Source of the DNA: Sphingobacterium sp. SRCM116780
Lineage (GTDB): Bacteria; Bacteroidota; Bacteroidia; Sphingobacteriales; Sphingobacteriaceae
Direction: 5' to 3'
Assembly (NCBI RefSeq): GCF_021442025.1
Contig: NZ_CP090446.1
Coordinates: forward strand, 4,154,001 to 4,218,000
Length of the DNA stretch: 64,000 nt
Below are positions 51,392 through 59,748 of this stretch, piece by piece (the stretch's first letter is position 1; every line of letters begins with the position of its first letter). A model generated the notes under the pieces. That model had not been told where the DNA came from, ran no database searches, and saw nothing but the letters and a program-made list of their open reading frames with translations. The position numbers were made by a program, and so were the translations under genes.

Positions 51392-52560
51392 TAATCTGCA
51401 ACAGGAATACGATTTTTTTGAACATATTGAACAAGGAAAATGAAACTTAGTATAGCACCAATAGTTGCCATTCCAACGCCAACTAAAGAAGGGGTGTTGT
51501 ACGCCAATCCGTAAATAATTGGGATGCCACCTAAATATGCACCTAATGTATTACCTAAATTAAATGCGGCCTGACCTCCAGCTGCAGCTAATGTTTCTGC
51601 TCCTTTGGCCGTTCTGATTAGCATCATTTGAGTTGGTGAACCTATTGTAAAGGAAACTAACCCTGTAATAAAAGCCATGATATAGGCTGACCATTCAAAT
51701 GGAGAAATAAAATAGAGCACCACCAAACAGATCGCCATTGAACTAAAACTTGCAATTGCTGCTTTTGTAGGCGATATCGTATCCGCCAACTTTCCCCCTA
51801 ATAGATTTCCAAAAAACATACCTACACCAATTAGAATCATGATGATCGGTACACGATTAGGGTCTAGTCCAGATACCTGGGTAACTAAGGGTGCAATATA
51901 GCTTATCCATGCAAATAATCCTCCTGTTCCAATCGAAATAATAGCCATCAATAACCATGCTTCTTTCTTTTTGAAAAAACTAAGCTGTGTGATGATATCA
52001 TTATTCTTTGACGACTCGATCTTGGGTAGCCATATGTAAATCATTAAAAAAGTCAATAAACCTAAGATGCTAATGACGCCATAGGTAATGCGCCACGAAT
52101 AATGATGACCAATATAGGTTCCCAAAGGTACGCCTGCTAAGTTTGCAATGGTCATGCCTGTAAACATAATCGATATGGCCTGTGCTTCTTTTCCTTTCGG
52201 GGCAAGGCGTGCAGCTACGACAGAGCCGACACCAAAGAATGCACCATGGGGTAGACCAGACATGAATCTGGAAAGTTGCATCGTAAAATGTGTGGGTGAT
52301 ATGGCAAACAATCCGTTAAAGATGAAGAATAAAACCATTAAAAACAGCAATACGTTTTTAGGGGGGTATTTTCCAGATAATAATACTAAAGTAGGAGCTC
52401 CAACGACTACACCTATTGCATATAATGCGATCAAGTGAGCGGCTCTTGGAATGTCAATGTGTAAATCTTTTGCTATATCGGGCAGGATACCCATCATCGA
52501 AAATTCTGTCATTCCGATTGCGAGACCACCAAATGCTAGGGCAATAATTCCTTTGTTCAT
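51391..52560 (-). CDS. MFS transporter, AraJ-like
   Basis: A 389-residue major-facilitator transporter with about twelve membrane helices, of the AraJ/PbuE-type drug and sugar-efflux family (TEFSMMGILPDIAKDL is typical of its helix 1 loop). The start is placed at 52560 (MNKGIIALAFGG); a longer frame up to 52671 would add non-membrane residues and run into the neighbouring lipoprotein gene, so it is rejected. It is coupled to the acyltransferase gene. It may export a small molecule modified by that enzyme, which is only a guess. Confidence 0.9.
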   Translation of the reverse strand: MNKGIIALAFGGLAIGMTEFSMMGILPDIAKDLHIDIPRAAHLIALYAIGVVVGAPTLVLLSGKYPPKNVLLFLMVLFFIFNGLFAISPTHFTMQLSRFMSGLPHGAFFGVGSVVAARLAPKGKEAQAISIMFTGMTIANLAGVPLGTYIGHHYSWRITYGVISILGLLTFLMIYIWLPKIESSKNNDIITQLSFFKKKEAWLLMAIISIGTGGLFAWISYIAPLVTQVSGLDPNRVPIIMILIGVGMFFGNLLGGKLADTISPTKAAIASFSSMAICLVVLYFISPFEWSAYIMAFITGLVSFTIGSPTQMMLIRTAKGAETLAAAGGQAAFNLGNTLGAYLGGIPIIYGLAYNTPSLVGVGMATIGAILSFIFLVQYVQKNRIPVAD

Positions 52561-52645
52561 ATTTTTTTGCTCAGTTGATGATGAGCTTGTCATTAATGAT
52601 AGAAAAAGCCATTTAAACAATAAATGGCTATAAGTAAAGTTTAGC

Positions 52646-53176
52646 TTATTCCCAACGCTTTTTAGGGACACAGATTACGTCTTTTGTTTTGCGTAAAATG
52701 ATGGGGCGCTGGTCATATTTATTTTCTAATACCAAAGAATCTTTTCCATGAAAAGCAACTTTGAATCTGGGGAGATATTGACCCTGACGATAACAACCAG
52801 ACACTTTTTGTTTCCCATTTTCTTTGGTGTATATCCCATCCACGATCACACTGTCACCACGGACAACATATAACCCTTTGGCATATTCTACCCAAGAACC
52901 GTTTTTGTAACAGCTGTCGGGTATTTGTTTTGTTTTTGCATGTACATACATGCGTGCATAGATGGAATCACATGTAAATCGAAACTCCGTCAACGTATAT
53001 TGTAACATCTGGTCTTGATCGGGGATACGATCTTGTTTCCATTCCCCCTGCAAGTAGCTGGCACCTTCTGTTTGCATTTCAGAATTGAATTTACAGCTTC
53101 CAAATAGCAAAAGCATACCTATCATTAAAAATAGATATGCTTTTCTGTTTTTATATTCTTTTAGATAGGGAATCAC
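52646..53176 (-). CDS. Putative lipoprotein, fumC-linked
   Basis: A 176-residue protein with an N-terminal hydrophobic stretch and a lipobox LLLFGSC (Cys28), so an exported lipoprotein. The mature part is a beta-rich domain with a pair of Cys (SCYKNGSWVEY, SGCYRQG) that could form a disulfide. Family unknown to me. It starts 4 bp after the fumC stop, so it is probably cotranscribed, though no functional link with fumarase is evident. An earlier or later Met in the first 20 residues is equally possible as start. Confidence 0.75.
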   Translation of the reverse strand: MIPYLKEYKNRKAYLFLMIGMLLLFGSCKFNSEMQTEGASYLQGEWKQDRIPDQDQMLQYTLTEFRFTCDSIYARMYVHAKTKQIPDSCYKNGSWVEYAKGLYVVRGDSVIVDGIYTKENGKQKVSGCYRQGQYLPRFKVAFHGKDSLVLENKYDQRPIILRKTKDVICVPKKRWE

Positions 53177-53180
53177 AGGC

Positions 53181-54578
53181 TTATTTTAAGCTTCCAACCA
53201 TATCTTCAGGTTTTACCCATTCATCAAATTCTGCAGCAGTTACATATCCCAATGCAATAGCCGTTTCTTTTAATGTAGAATTGTTTCGATGTGCTGTTTG
53301 TGCAATTTCAGCTGATTTATAATAACCAATTTTAGTATTTAAAGCCGTTACTAACATTAAAGAGTTATCCACTAATTCTTTAATACGAGGATAATTTGGT
53401 TCGATACCACTTGCACAGTGTTCCTCAAAAGAGACACATGCATCACCGATTAAACGCGCTGACTGTAAAAAGTTAGCGGCCATCAAAGGCTTGAATACGT
53501 TCAATTCATAGTGACCTTGTGTACCACCGATTGTAATGGCAACATCATTTCCCATCACCTGAGCAGCAACCATGGTTAATGCTTCACATTGTGTCGGGTT
53601 TACTTTTCCTGGCATAATAGAAGAGCCTGGTTCATTTTCAGGAATAATGATCTCACCAATACCAGAACGAGGGCCAGAAGCCAACATGCGAATATCATTC
53701 GCTATTTTATTTAATGAAACAGCTAATTGTTTCAAAGATCCATGTGTTTCAACAATCGCATCATGTGCAGCTAAAGCTTCAAATTTATTTTCAGCCGTGA
53801 TGAAAGGTAAACCTGTAAATTGCGCTATATATTTAGCGACAACAACATCATAACCTGCAGGAGTATTTAATCCTGTACCTACTGCAGTACCACCTAATGC
53901 TAATTCTGATAAATGGGCTAATGTATTTTTTACAGCTCTAAGCCCATGGTTTAATTGCGCCACATAACCAGATAGTTCTTGACCTAAAGTTAAAGGAGTT
54001 GCATCCATTAAGTGCGTACGACCAATCTTAACAACATGCATAAATTCAGCAGATTTTTTAGCTAACGTATCACGTAGTTTTTCAACTCCAGGAATGGTTA
54101 CCTCCATAACGGCTTTGTAAGCTGCAATGTGCATTCCTGTAGGGAAAGTGTCGTTAGAAGATTGTGATTTGTTCACATCATCATTTGCTTTCAATACAGG
54201 CTCTCCTTCTGCAATTTTAAAACCTGCTAATACTTGAGCACGGTTCGCAATCACTTCATTCAAGTTCATATTTGACTGTGTTCCTGAACCCGTTTGCCAG
54301 ATTACTAATGGGAATTGATCATCCAGTTTACCGGCTAAAATCTCATCACAAACAGCGGCAATAGCATCACGTTTTTCAATAGGTAAAACTCCTAATTCAG
54401 CATTAGCAAAAGCAGCGGCTTTTTTTAAGTAAGCAAAACCTGCAATGATTTCATGTGGCATAGAGGCTGCAGGGCCTATTTTAAAGTTATTGCGTGAACG
54501 TTCTGTTTGAGCTCCCCAGTATTTATCTGCTGGAACTTGAACTTCACCCATGGTATCTTTTTCTATTCTAAATGACAT
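53181..54578 (-). CDS. fumC: Class II fumarate hydratase
   Basis: A 465-residue fumarase C, interconverting fumarate and malate in the citric acid cycle. The family core is visible: VIWQTGSGTQSNMNLNEVIA (active-site region), KIGRTHLMDATPLTLGQEL and the signature GSSIMPGKVNPTQCE. Iron-independent, homotetrameric and cytosolic according to the family. Its operon partner is a small lipoprotein gene. A TAACTTTG element (54607-54600 on the minus strand) is a possible promoter, without a good -33. Confidence 0.97.
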   Translation of the reverse strand: MSFRIEKDTMGEVQVPADKYWGAQTERSRNNFKIGPAASMPHEIIAGFAYLKKAAAFANAELGVLPIEKRDAIAAVCDEILAGKLDDQFPLVIWQTGSGTQSNMNLNEVIANRAQVLAGFKIAEGEPVLKANDDVNKSQSSNDTFPTGMHIAAYKAVMEVTIPGVEKLRDTLAKKSAEFMHVVKIGRTHLMDATPLTLGQELSGYVAQLNHGLRAVKNTLAHLSELALGGTAVGTGLNTPAGYDVVVAKYIAQFTGLPFITAENKFEALAAHDAIVETHGSLKQLAVSLNKIANDIRMLASGPRSGIGEIIIPENEPGSSIMPGKVNPTQCEALTMVAAQVMGNDVAITIGGTQGHYELNVFKPLMAANFLQSARLIGDACVSFEEHCASGIEPNYPRIKELVDNSLMLVTALNTKIGYYKSAEIAQTAHRNNSTLKETAIALGYVTAAEFDEWVKPEDMVGSLK

Positions 54579-54682
54579 AGCGTTGATTTTTTATAAGGAC
54601 AAAGTTAAGGAAAAATATAGAGAACAGCCATCCCATGGTAAACGCTTAGTTAAATTTGATGTCATAATTTTTTCAAATCTGA

Positions 54683-55252
54683 CTATGCGTTTAATCGTTT
54701 TGTTAACTGTTCATGGATATGATGAAAAATTTGTAAAGGTTTTAAGGTACGCCAAGGAAAATTATTGAGATTGCCTCCAAAATTGATGTAATAGTCAATA
54801 TTATTTTGAATAAATTCCTCCACAACATGGGGTCTGAAATTGATGGCAGCAATCCAACCATCTTCAATATCCTGAAACCATTCCTCGTAGTAAGTATCAT
54901 CAGAAGCATGGAAATTAAGTACATTCTCTCCAATTAAAATAAAATAATTGATGCCTGCTGCAATCATTAAATCGATCAATTCTCGTTTCAGGATCATGAT
55001 ATCGTTGTCAATAGCATCATTCCATTCTCCGATAAACTCAATGATACCATAATGCTTGTCATAGTCTACAAATAAGACTTTCAGGTATAAGGTGTGGGAT
55101 CCAAAATCATCCCATTGTGGGTGTAATAGGAAATTATAGATTTGTTTGTCGTATTCAAACTCATTATATACTGTCGCATAGAACGGAGATTGCTCATCCT
55201 CAGCTGCAATATAATCATATCTCCAATTGTAAAAAGGTTCAATCTCGTGCAT
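54683..55252 (-). CDS. Conserved hypothetical cytoplasmic protein
   Basis: A 189-residue protein without signal peptide or membrane segment. It is acidic and unusually rich in Tyr, Phe, Trp, Asp and Asn (PFYNWRYDYIAAEDEQSPFY at the start, YYINFGGNLNNFPW near the end). I do not recognise the family or any catalytic motif. It is an independent unit, between fumC and the divergently transcribed S41 protease gene. Confidence 0.75.
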   Translation of the reverse strand: MHEIEPFYNWRYDYIAAEDEQSPFYATVYNEFEYDKQIYNFLLHPQWDDFGSHTLYLKVLFVDYDKHYGIIEFIGEWNDAIDNDIMILKRELIDLMIAAGINYFILIGENVLNFHASDDTYYEEWFQDIEDGWIAAINFRPHVVEEFIQNNIDYYINFGGNLNNFPWRTLKPLQIFHHIHEQLTKRLNA

Positions 55253-55340
55253 TTTGGCAGATTATTTGTTTATTAAGTAAATTCAAAGTTGAGAAAATTT
55301 TAACAGATTAACCAGTTTTTGGAACTTTTGTTTTACGTAA

Positions 55341-55367
55341 AAAATCACAATTTTTTATTGTGGTTTT
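55341..55367 (+). promoter_or_regulatory. Leader hairpin before the S41 protease gene
   Basis: AAAATCACAAT (55341-55351) pairs with ATTGTGGTTTT (55357-55367) with one G-U pair. It lies about 40 bp before the preferred start and may be a protein-binding palindrome or an mRNA structure; nothing more can be said. Confidence 0.3.
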
Positions 55368-55404
55368 AAGGAGAAAACTTACTATTTTTGAGGCATCTTT
55401 TCAT

Positions 55405-57012
55405 ATGCAAGGAAGTATAAAACGGAATATTTTTGTGGCGGCAACATATGCTGGAGTTTTACTCCTAGGCTTGTTGTTGGGGCAGAAGTATGCCGATGAA
55501 CAAGGAAACAACCAACCAACCTCTTTACTGACTGGAGGATTGACTGGGAATTCCGAAAAAGTTCAATATTTAATTAACCTGATTGCTGATAATTATGTCG
55601 ATAAAGTGAATCTGGATACCATTCAAGATGAAGCTATTCAGCATATTATTACGCGATTAGATCCTTTTTCAACTTTTCTAAAACCCAATGAACGCTTAGC
55701 ACAAACGGAAGCGTTAGAAGGCACTTTTGAAGGGATAGGTGTCGAATACTTTAATCTCAATGATACTCTTTTTGTGGTCGGGATGATTGCAGGGGGACCT
55801 GCGGAAAAATCAGGAATGAAGATCGGTGATCGGTTGATTAAAATTGCAAATCAGAATATTGCGGGAATAAAAGTAAAGGAAAAGGATGTAGAAAGATTAA
55901 TCCGTGGTAAAAAGGGGTCTACCGTTGAGATTATTATCAAAAGAAATAAGGAGATCTTAACCACAGCCTTAAAAGTGGTTCGCGATCAAGTCAAAGTGAG
56001 TACGCTAGATGCCTCTTATATGATTGCTCCAAAAATAGCGTATGTCAAAATCAGACGTTTTGGCCATCAGACAGCAGAAGATTTCAAGGTTAGGTTGCGT
56101 GATTTGAAAAAGGCAGGAGCACAGGATCTGATTCTTGATCTTAGAGGCAATGGAGGTGGATACCTGCATGCTGCGATTGATCTCGCAAGTGCGTTCTTCA
56201 AAGAGAAGCGCTTGTTGATGTATACAGAAGGAGTGAACGAATTGCGGAGGGATTATTTTTCAGAAGAGGCTGGTGACTTTAATGAGGGACGAATCATTGT
56301 GTTGATCAATGAAGAGACGGCTTCTGCGAGTGAAATTGTCACTGGAGCTTTGCAGGATTTGGATCGAGGGACTATTGTCGGTCGTCGATCTTATGGAAAA
56401 GGTTTAGTTCAAGAACAATTTGATTTTGCCGACGGTTCTGCCGTAAACTTAACCGTAGCACGTTATTATACGCCTTTGGGTCGATGTATTCAACGTAAAT
56501 ACACACGAGCAAATTATGATCAGTCCAAATACATGACCACTTTTGACCTTTGGACATTGGATACCGAGTTCAGTACACATGAAATGTATACAACAAGTAA
56601 AGGGAAGATGCTCTTCGGTGGAGGAGGTATTCAACCGGATGTCGTGATTCCTATTGATTCCAATGAAGTGAGTTCAAAATATAGAGAAATATATCACTCC
56701 AATAGTATAGAAGAGTTTGTATATGATCGTTTTACGAGGAAACTACCTGCTTATTCTATTGAGAATTTTTTAAGTGGCTATCACTTACCTGAGGCAGAGT
56801 TTAATGCCTTTATTTCTTTTTTACTTAAAAAGGGAATCACTGTTAACAAAGGTGAGGCAAGTCGCTTACATGAAATCATCCAGTCCGATATAGAAGCATT
56901 AGTCGGTCGTTATTATTTTGGAAGAGAGGCTTATTTTAAAATTAAGAATAGGAGAGATCATTTTATTGCTGGAGCTTTCCATTCATTGGGAGTTCCAATG
57001 CTGATGCATTAA
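55405..57012 (+). CDS. S41-family C-terminal processing peptidase
   Basis: A 535-residue CtpA/Prc-like serine protease. It has an N-terminal membrane anchor (NIFVAATYAGVLLLGLLLGQ), a PDZ domain from about 90 to 175 (GVEYFNLNDTLFVVGMIAGG), and the peptidase domain with catalytic Ser in EETASASEIVTGALQDLDR and Lys in GRRSYGKGLVQEQF. It cleaves C-termini of periplasmic proteins. The ATG at 55405 is preferred; a GTG at 55360 would add 15 residues and lies within a hairpin. It ends 3 bp before the convergent EEP gene. Confidence 0.93.
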   Translation: MQGSIKRNIFVAATYAGVLLLGLLLGQKYADEQGNNQPTSLLTGGLTGNSEKVQYLINLIADNYVDKVNLDTIQDEAIQHIITRLDPFSTFLKPNERLAQTEALEGTFEGIGVEYFNLNDTLFVVGMIAGGPAEKSGMKIGDRLIKIANQNIAGIKVKEKDVERLIRGKKGSTVEIIIKRNKEILTTALKVVRDQVKVSTLDASYMIAPKIAYVKIRRFGHQTAEDFKVRLRDLKKAGAQDLILDLRGNGGGYLHAAIDLASAFFKEKRLLMYTEGVNELRRDYFSEEAGDFNEGRIIVLINEETASASEIVTGALQDLDRGTIVGRRSYGKGLVQEQFDFADGSAVNLTVARYYTPLGRCIQRKYTRANYDQSKYMTTFDLWTLDTEFSTHEMYTTSKGKMLFGGGGIQPDVVIPIDSNEVSSKYREIYHSNSIEEFVYDRFTRKLPAYSIENFLSGYHLPEAEFNAFISFLLKKGITVNKGEASRLHEIIQSDIEALVGRYYFGREAYFKIKNRRDHFIAGAFHSLGVPMLMH

Positions 57013-57015
57013 TGA

Positions 57016-58128
57016 CTAGTTTAATCTTAAATCACTCCAGATGGGGTAGTGATCAGATAATTTCTTCTTGATGATATGATAGCTTAATATTTCAAAATTG
57101 GTACTTGCAAAAATGTAATCAATTTGAAAGATGGGTAACATTTCATAATGTGTAACGCCCCAACCTGTACCTTTTTCCTTAAAAGCGTTATGAAGTCCTT
57201 TACTCACGAGATTCACTGAATAACTCATTGGAGTGTCATTAAAATCTCCCATGACAATATAAGGTATAGTACAGGCATTCATATGTTTTTTCAAAGAACT
57301 TGCTTGCTCGCTTCTAAATTCAAATGCATTCTTTAACTTTCTGCCTACGCGACGACTAGCATGATCGTCTGACTCGATTTTGCTTGACGGATTTTGAATG
57401 AATTCTTTATCTTCATTTTGAAGTGCAAATGATCTCAGGTGGACATTATACACGCGAATTGTGCTGTCATTTTTCTGTATATCAGCATAAGAGATGCGGT
57501 TTATCCCATAATCGTTATCCAGGATATTCCCCGAATTTACAATGGGATACTTTGAGAAAATGGTCATACCATAAGCTTCATAATCATTTTTGGCACTTTC
57601 AGCAAAATAATGATAGTTATAGCCAAGCTTGTTTTTGAATTCATTCGAAATCACATATTTGCCTTTTATTCTGCTATAATATTCTTGAAAACAGACAATA
57701 TCTGGTTGGATGCTATCCAATATTTTTAAGGCTTCATCTTTAAAGTTTTTCTTGGAATCATTTATATCCTTAAATAAATGGGCATTAAAACTCAATACAC
57801 GTATCTGCTCTTTTGATTTTGTCGTCATCGAAGTCGATGAATGGTAGTTCCAGTGTTTGGTTAACAAGGACCAACCAATAAGAATTGCAAAAAGTGAAAA
57901 GGTCGCTATTTTAGGTTTTCGCAATAGCCAATAAGCAATAAATCCAATGTTGATGATCAGAATGGGTAAATAGCCTAATCCAAAAAATGCAATGGGCCAG
58001 AATGTTTTCGGATTAATGAAGGATGCAGAATAACTAATCAATAAGGCTACAATAGCAAGAACGTTGAACAGGAAAACAGTCTTACTTAAATAACCCAATC
58101 TTTTTTTTAAGAATGTGCGCCTAACCAT
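57016..58128 (-). CDS. Membrane-anchored EEP family hydrolase
   Basis: A 370-residue protein with two to three membrane segments in the first 100 residues (VFLFNVLAIVALLISYSASF and following) and a C-terminal endonuclease/exonuclease/phosphatase domain. Catalytic segments are LSFNAHLFKD, VCFQEYYSR, VMGDFNDTPMS and LSDHYPIWSDL. The substrate is unknown. It is the last gene of the mutL-rhomboid-rhomboid unit, overlapping the previous gene by 8 bp. It meets the convergent S41 protease gene 3 bp away. Confidence 0.9.
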   Translation of the reverse strand: MVRRTFLKKRLGYLSKTVFLFNVLAIVALLISYSASFINPKTFWPIAFFGLGYLPILIINIGFIAYWLLRKPKIATFSLFAILIGWSLLTKHWNYHSSTSMTTKSKEQIRVLSFNAHLFKDINDSKKNFKDEALKILDSIQPDIVCFQEYYSRIKGKYVISNEFKNKLGYNYHYFAESAKNDYEAYGMTIFSKYPIVNSGNILDNDYGINRISYADIQKNDSTIRVYNVHLRSFALQNEDKEFIQNPSSKIESDDHASRRVGRKLKNAFEFRSEQASSLKKHMNACTIPYIVMGDFNDTPMSYSVNLVSKGLHNAFKEKGTGWGVTHYEMLPIFQIDYIFASTNFEILSYHIIKKKLSDHYPIWSDLRLN

Positions 58129-59002
58129 CTATTTTATTGTTATTACTTGCTTTGAAAAGAACTTCCTTTTCATGGGAATTTAAACTGTCATAACCCGATA
58201 AGGATATTTTATCCAATATCTGATCGATCTGATCCTGGTTGGGTAAATCATAACGATGAGGTTGTGATGGATGCGCGCCACGTCCCACAACGACTTTCAT
58301 TTTTACTGGTCCTTTTTTTCTCTTGGTGAAAATCTTAGACCAGTCCATACCTGATTGTAAGGCATAAATATAACCCATACCAAACAAGACGCTACAAAAG
58401 TAAGCAATAGCAGCAGGCCTATTTGTTAAGATGAAGAATAAAAACTGTATGGCAAAATAAATAATTGCAATGGTTTTTAACTTGACATTTCCAAATAGTA
58501 ATAATCGGAGTTCATATTTGGGAACTAAGGTTGCCGTCGCGGCTAGAACTGCAGCTAAGGTGCAAGATCCTGTATATAAATCTGGATTTTGTGCTTTTTG
58601 GAAAACAGCTAGATTCGAAAAAATTAAAAAAATGAGTGCCGAAATAATTCCTGAAATGATGTAAATGAATAGGAATTGCCTTTTGTTCAGGAAATTGAAA
58701 AAGATAATGCCTAGCCAATATAACCACAAACAATCAAATGCAATATTGAAAAGTCCTGTATACAAGAAATTGTAAGTGACCAAAGACCAAGGTTGTTGGA
58801 TGAAAGCTTGAAAGCTCGTTGGTAAACTTAGTTTTTCAATTGTTAATGCAAAAAGAGGAATCTCGATGATTTTGAGTTCAAATAAGAGATCAAAGACATA
58901 AATTAGGACAAATAGCGCTACCTGTCCACTGATAATATATGGAATAGGTGAGTCAGAACCGAAGGTTGTCCTAATAAAGCTTTTGAACGAATTTTCCCCC
59001 AT
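58121..59002 (-). CDS. Rhomboid-like membrane protein, probably inactive
   Basis: A 293-residue protein with six or so membrane helices and a rhomboid-like layout. The first loop WSLVTYNFLYTGLFNIAFD lacks the His and Asn of active enzymes (H..FN becomes LYTGLFNIAF). The active-site region reads YTGSCTLAAV, which keeps a Ser, but the last helix region RPAAIAYFCSVLFGMG has no His for the Ser-His dyad. It is therefore probably a pseudoprotease. The C-terminus is a basic cytoplasmic tail of about 70 residues. It lies 14 bp behind an intact rhomboid gene and in the same operon as mutL. Confidence 0.85.
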   Translation of the reverse strand: MGENSFKSFIRTTFGSDSPIPYIISGQVALFVLIYVFDLLFELKIIEIPLFALTIEKLSLPTSFQAFIQQPWSLVTYNFLYTGLFNIAFDCLWLYWLGIIFFNFLNKRQFLFIYIISGIISALIFLIFSNLAVFQKAQNPDLYTGSCTLAAVLAATATLVPKYELRLLLFGNVKLKTIAIIYFAIQFLFFILTNRPAAIAYFCSVLFGMGYIYALQSGMDWSKIFTKRKKGPVKMKVVVGRGAHPSQPHRYDLPNQDQIDQILDKISLSGYDSLNSHEKEVLFKASNNNKIDG

Positions 59003-59016
59003 GGTTATAAAGATAA

Positions 59017-59739
59017 TTAATATATTCCTTTTTTAATACCCCAAGCTTTCAACAATAGATAACCAAACAAAGCCCCCCCCACATGTGCTAAGTGCGCAAC
59101 TGAATCTCCGGAGTTTGAGAACCCTAAATATATTTCAATCAGGATCATGATTGGAATAAAATATTTAGCTTTTATAGGAACAGGAATAAATAATAAGGCT
59201 AATTTTAAATTAGGGAATAGATAAGCAAAAGCTAACAATAATCCAAAAATAGCACCCGAGGCACCGACTAAAGGTGTATTATAAATGGAAACAAGTGTAT
59301 CAAATCCGGATTGCGATATACTTGGGTTATTTGTAGAAACCGTTCCAGCAATCATATCGAATTGCAAACTGCTGCCTGGATGTATTGTTCCTGCTATTTG
59401 ATATACTTCAAATGCCTGAACACCAAATTGAAGAACTAATGCTCCAATTCCAGTTAATAAATAGAAATTCAGAAAACGCTTAGCACCCAATACTTGTTCA
59501 ACGATAGGACCAAACATCACTAAAGAAAACATATTGAAAAATATGTGCGTGATTCCTCCATGCATAAACATATAGGTGATGACCTGCCAAATTTTGAAAA
59601 ATGGAGAATCAGGATAGAACACTCCAAAAAGTCTTGTTGAGTTTGTAAATATCATCGAACCTACAAAACAAACAATATTGATTATCAATAAGTTTTTCGT
59701 TACTGTAGTTAAGTTTGATAAAGGATTAGCGCTATTCAT
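59017..59739 (-). CDS. Rhomboid-family intramembrane serine protease
   Basis: A 240-residue rhomboid of GlpG/Rhomboid type, a protease cleaving transmembrane substrates. Six membrane helices are visible. The key residues are in place: VITYMFMHGGITHIFFNMFS (loop His and Asn), VGASGAIFGLL with the catalytic Ser in GASG, and SVAHLAHVGGALFGYLL with the catalytic His. It follows mutL by 9 bp and precedes a degenerate paralogue by 14 bp. Confidence 0.94.
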   Translation of the reverse strand: MNSANPLSNLTTVTKNLLIINIVCFVGSMIFTNSTRLFGVFYPDSPFFKIWQVITYMFMHGGITHIFFNMFSLVMFGPIVEQVLGAKRFLNFYLLTGIGALVLQFGVQAFEVYQIAGTIHPGSSLQFDMIAGTVSTNNPSISQSGFDTLVSIYNTPLVGASGAIFGLLLAFAYLFPNLKLALLFIPVPIKAKYFIPIMILIEIYLGFSNSGDSVAHLAHVGGALFGYLLLKAWGIKKGIY

Positions 59740-59748
59740 AAAGTTATC

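Noticed and set aside
52561..52671. Longer start for the MFS transporter
   Set aside because: It would overlap the lipoprotein gene and add 37 residues without membrane-protein character before MNKGIIALAFGG.
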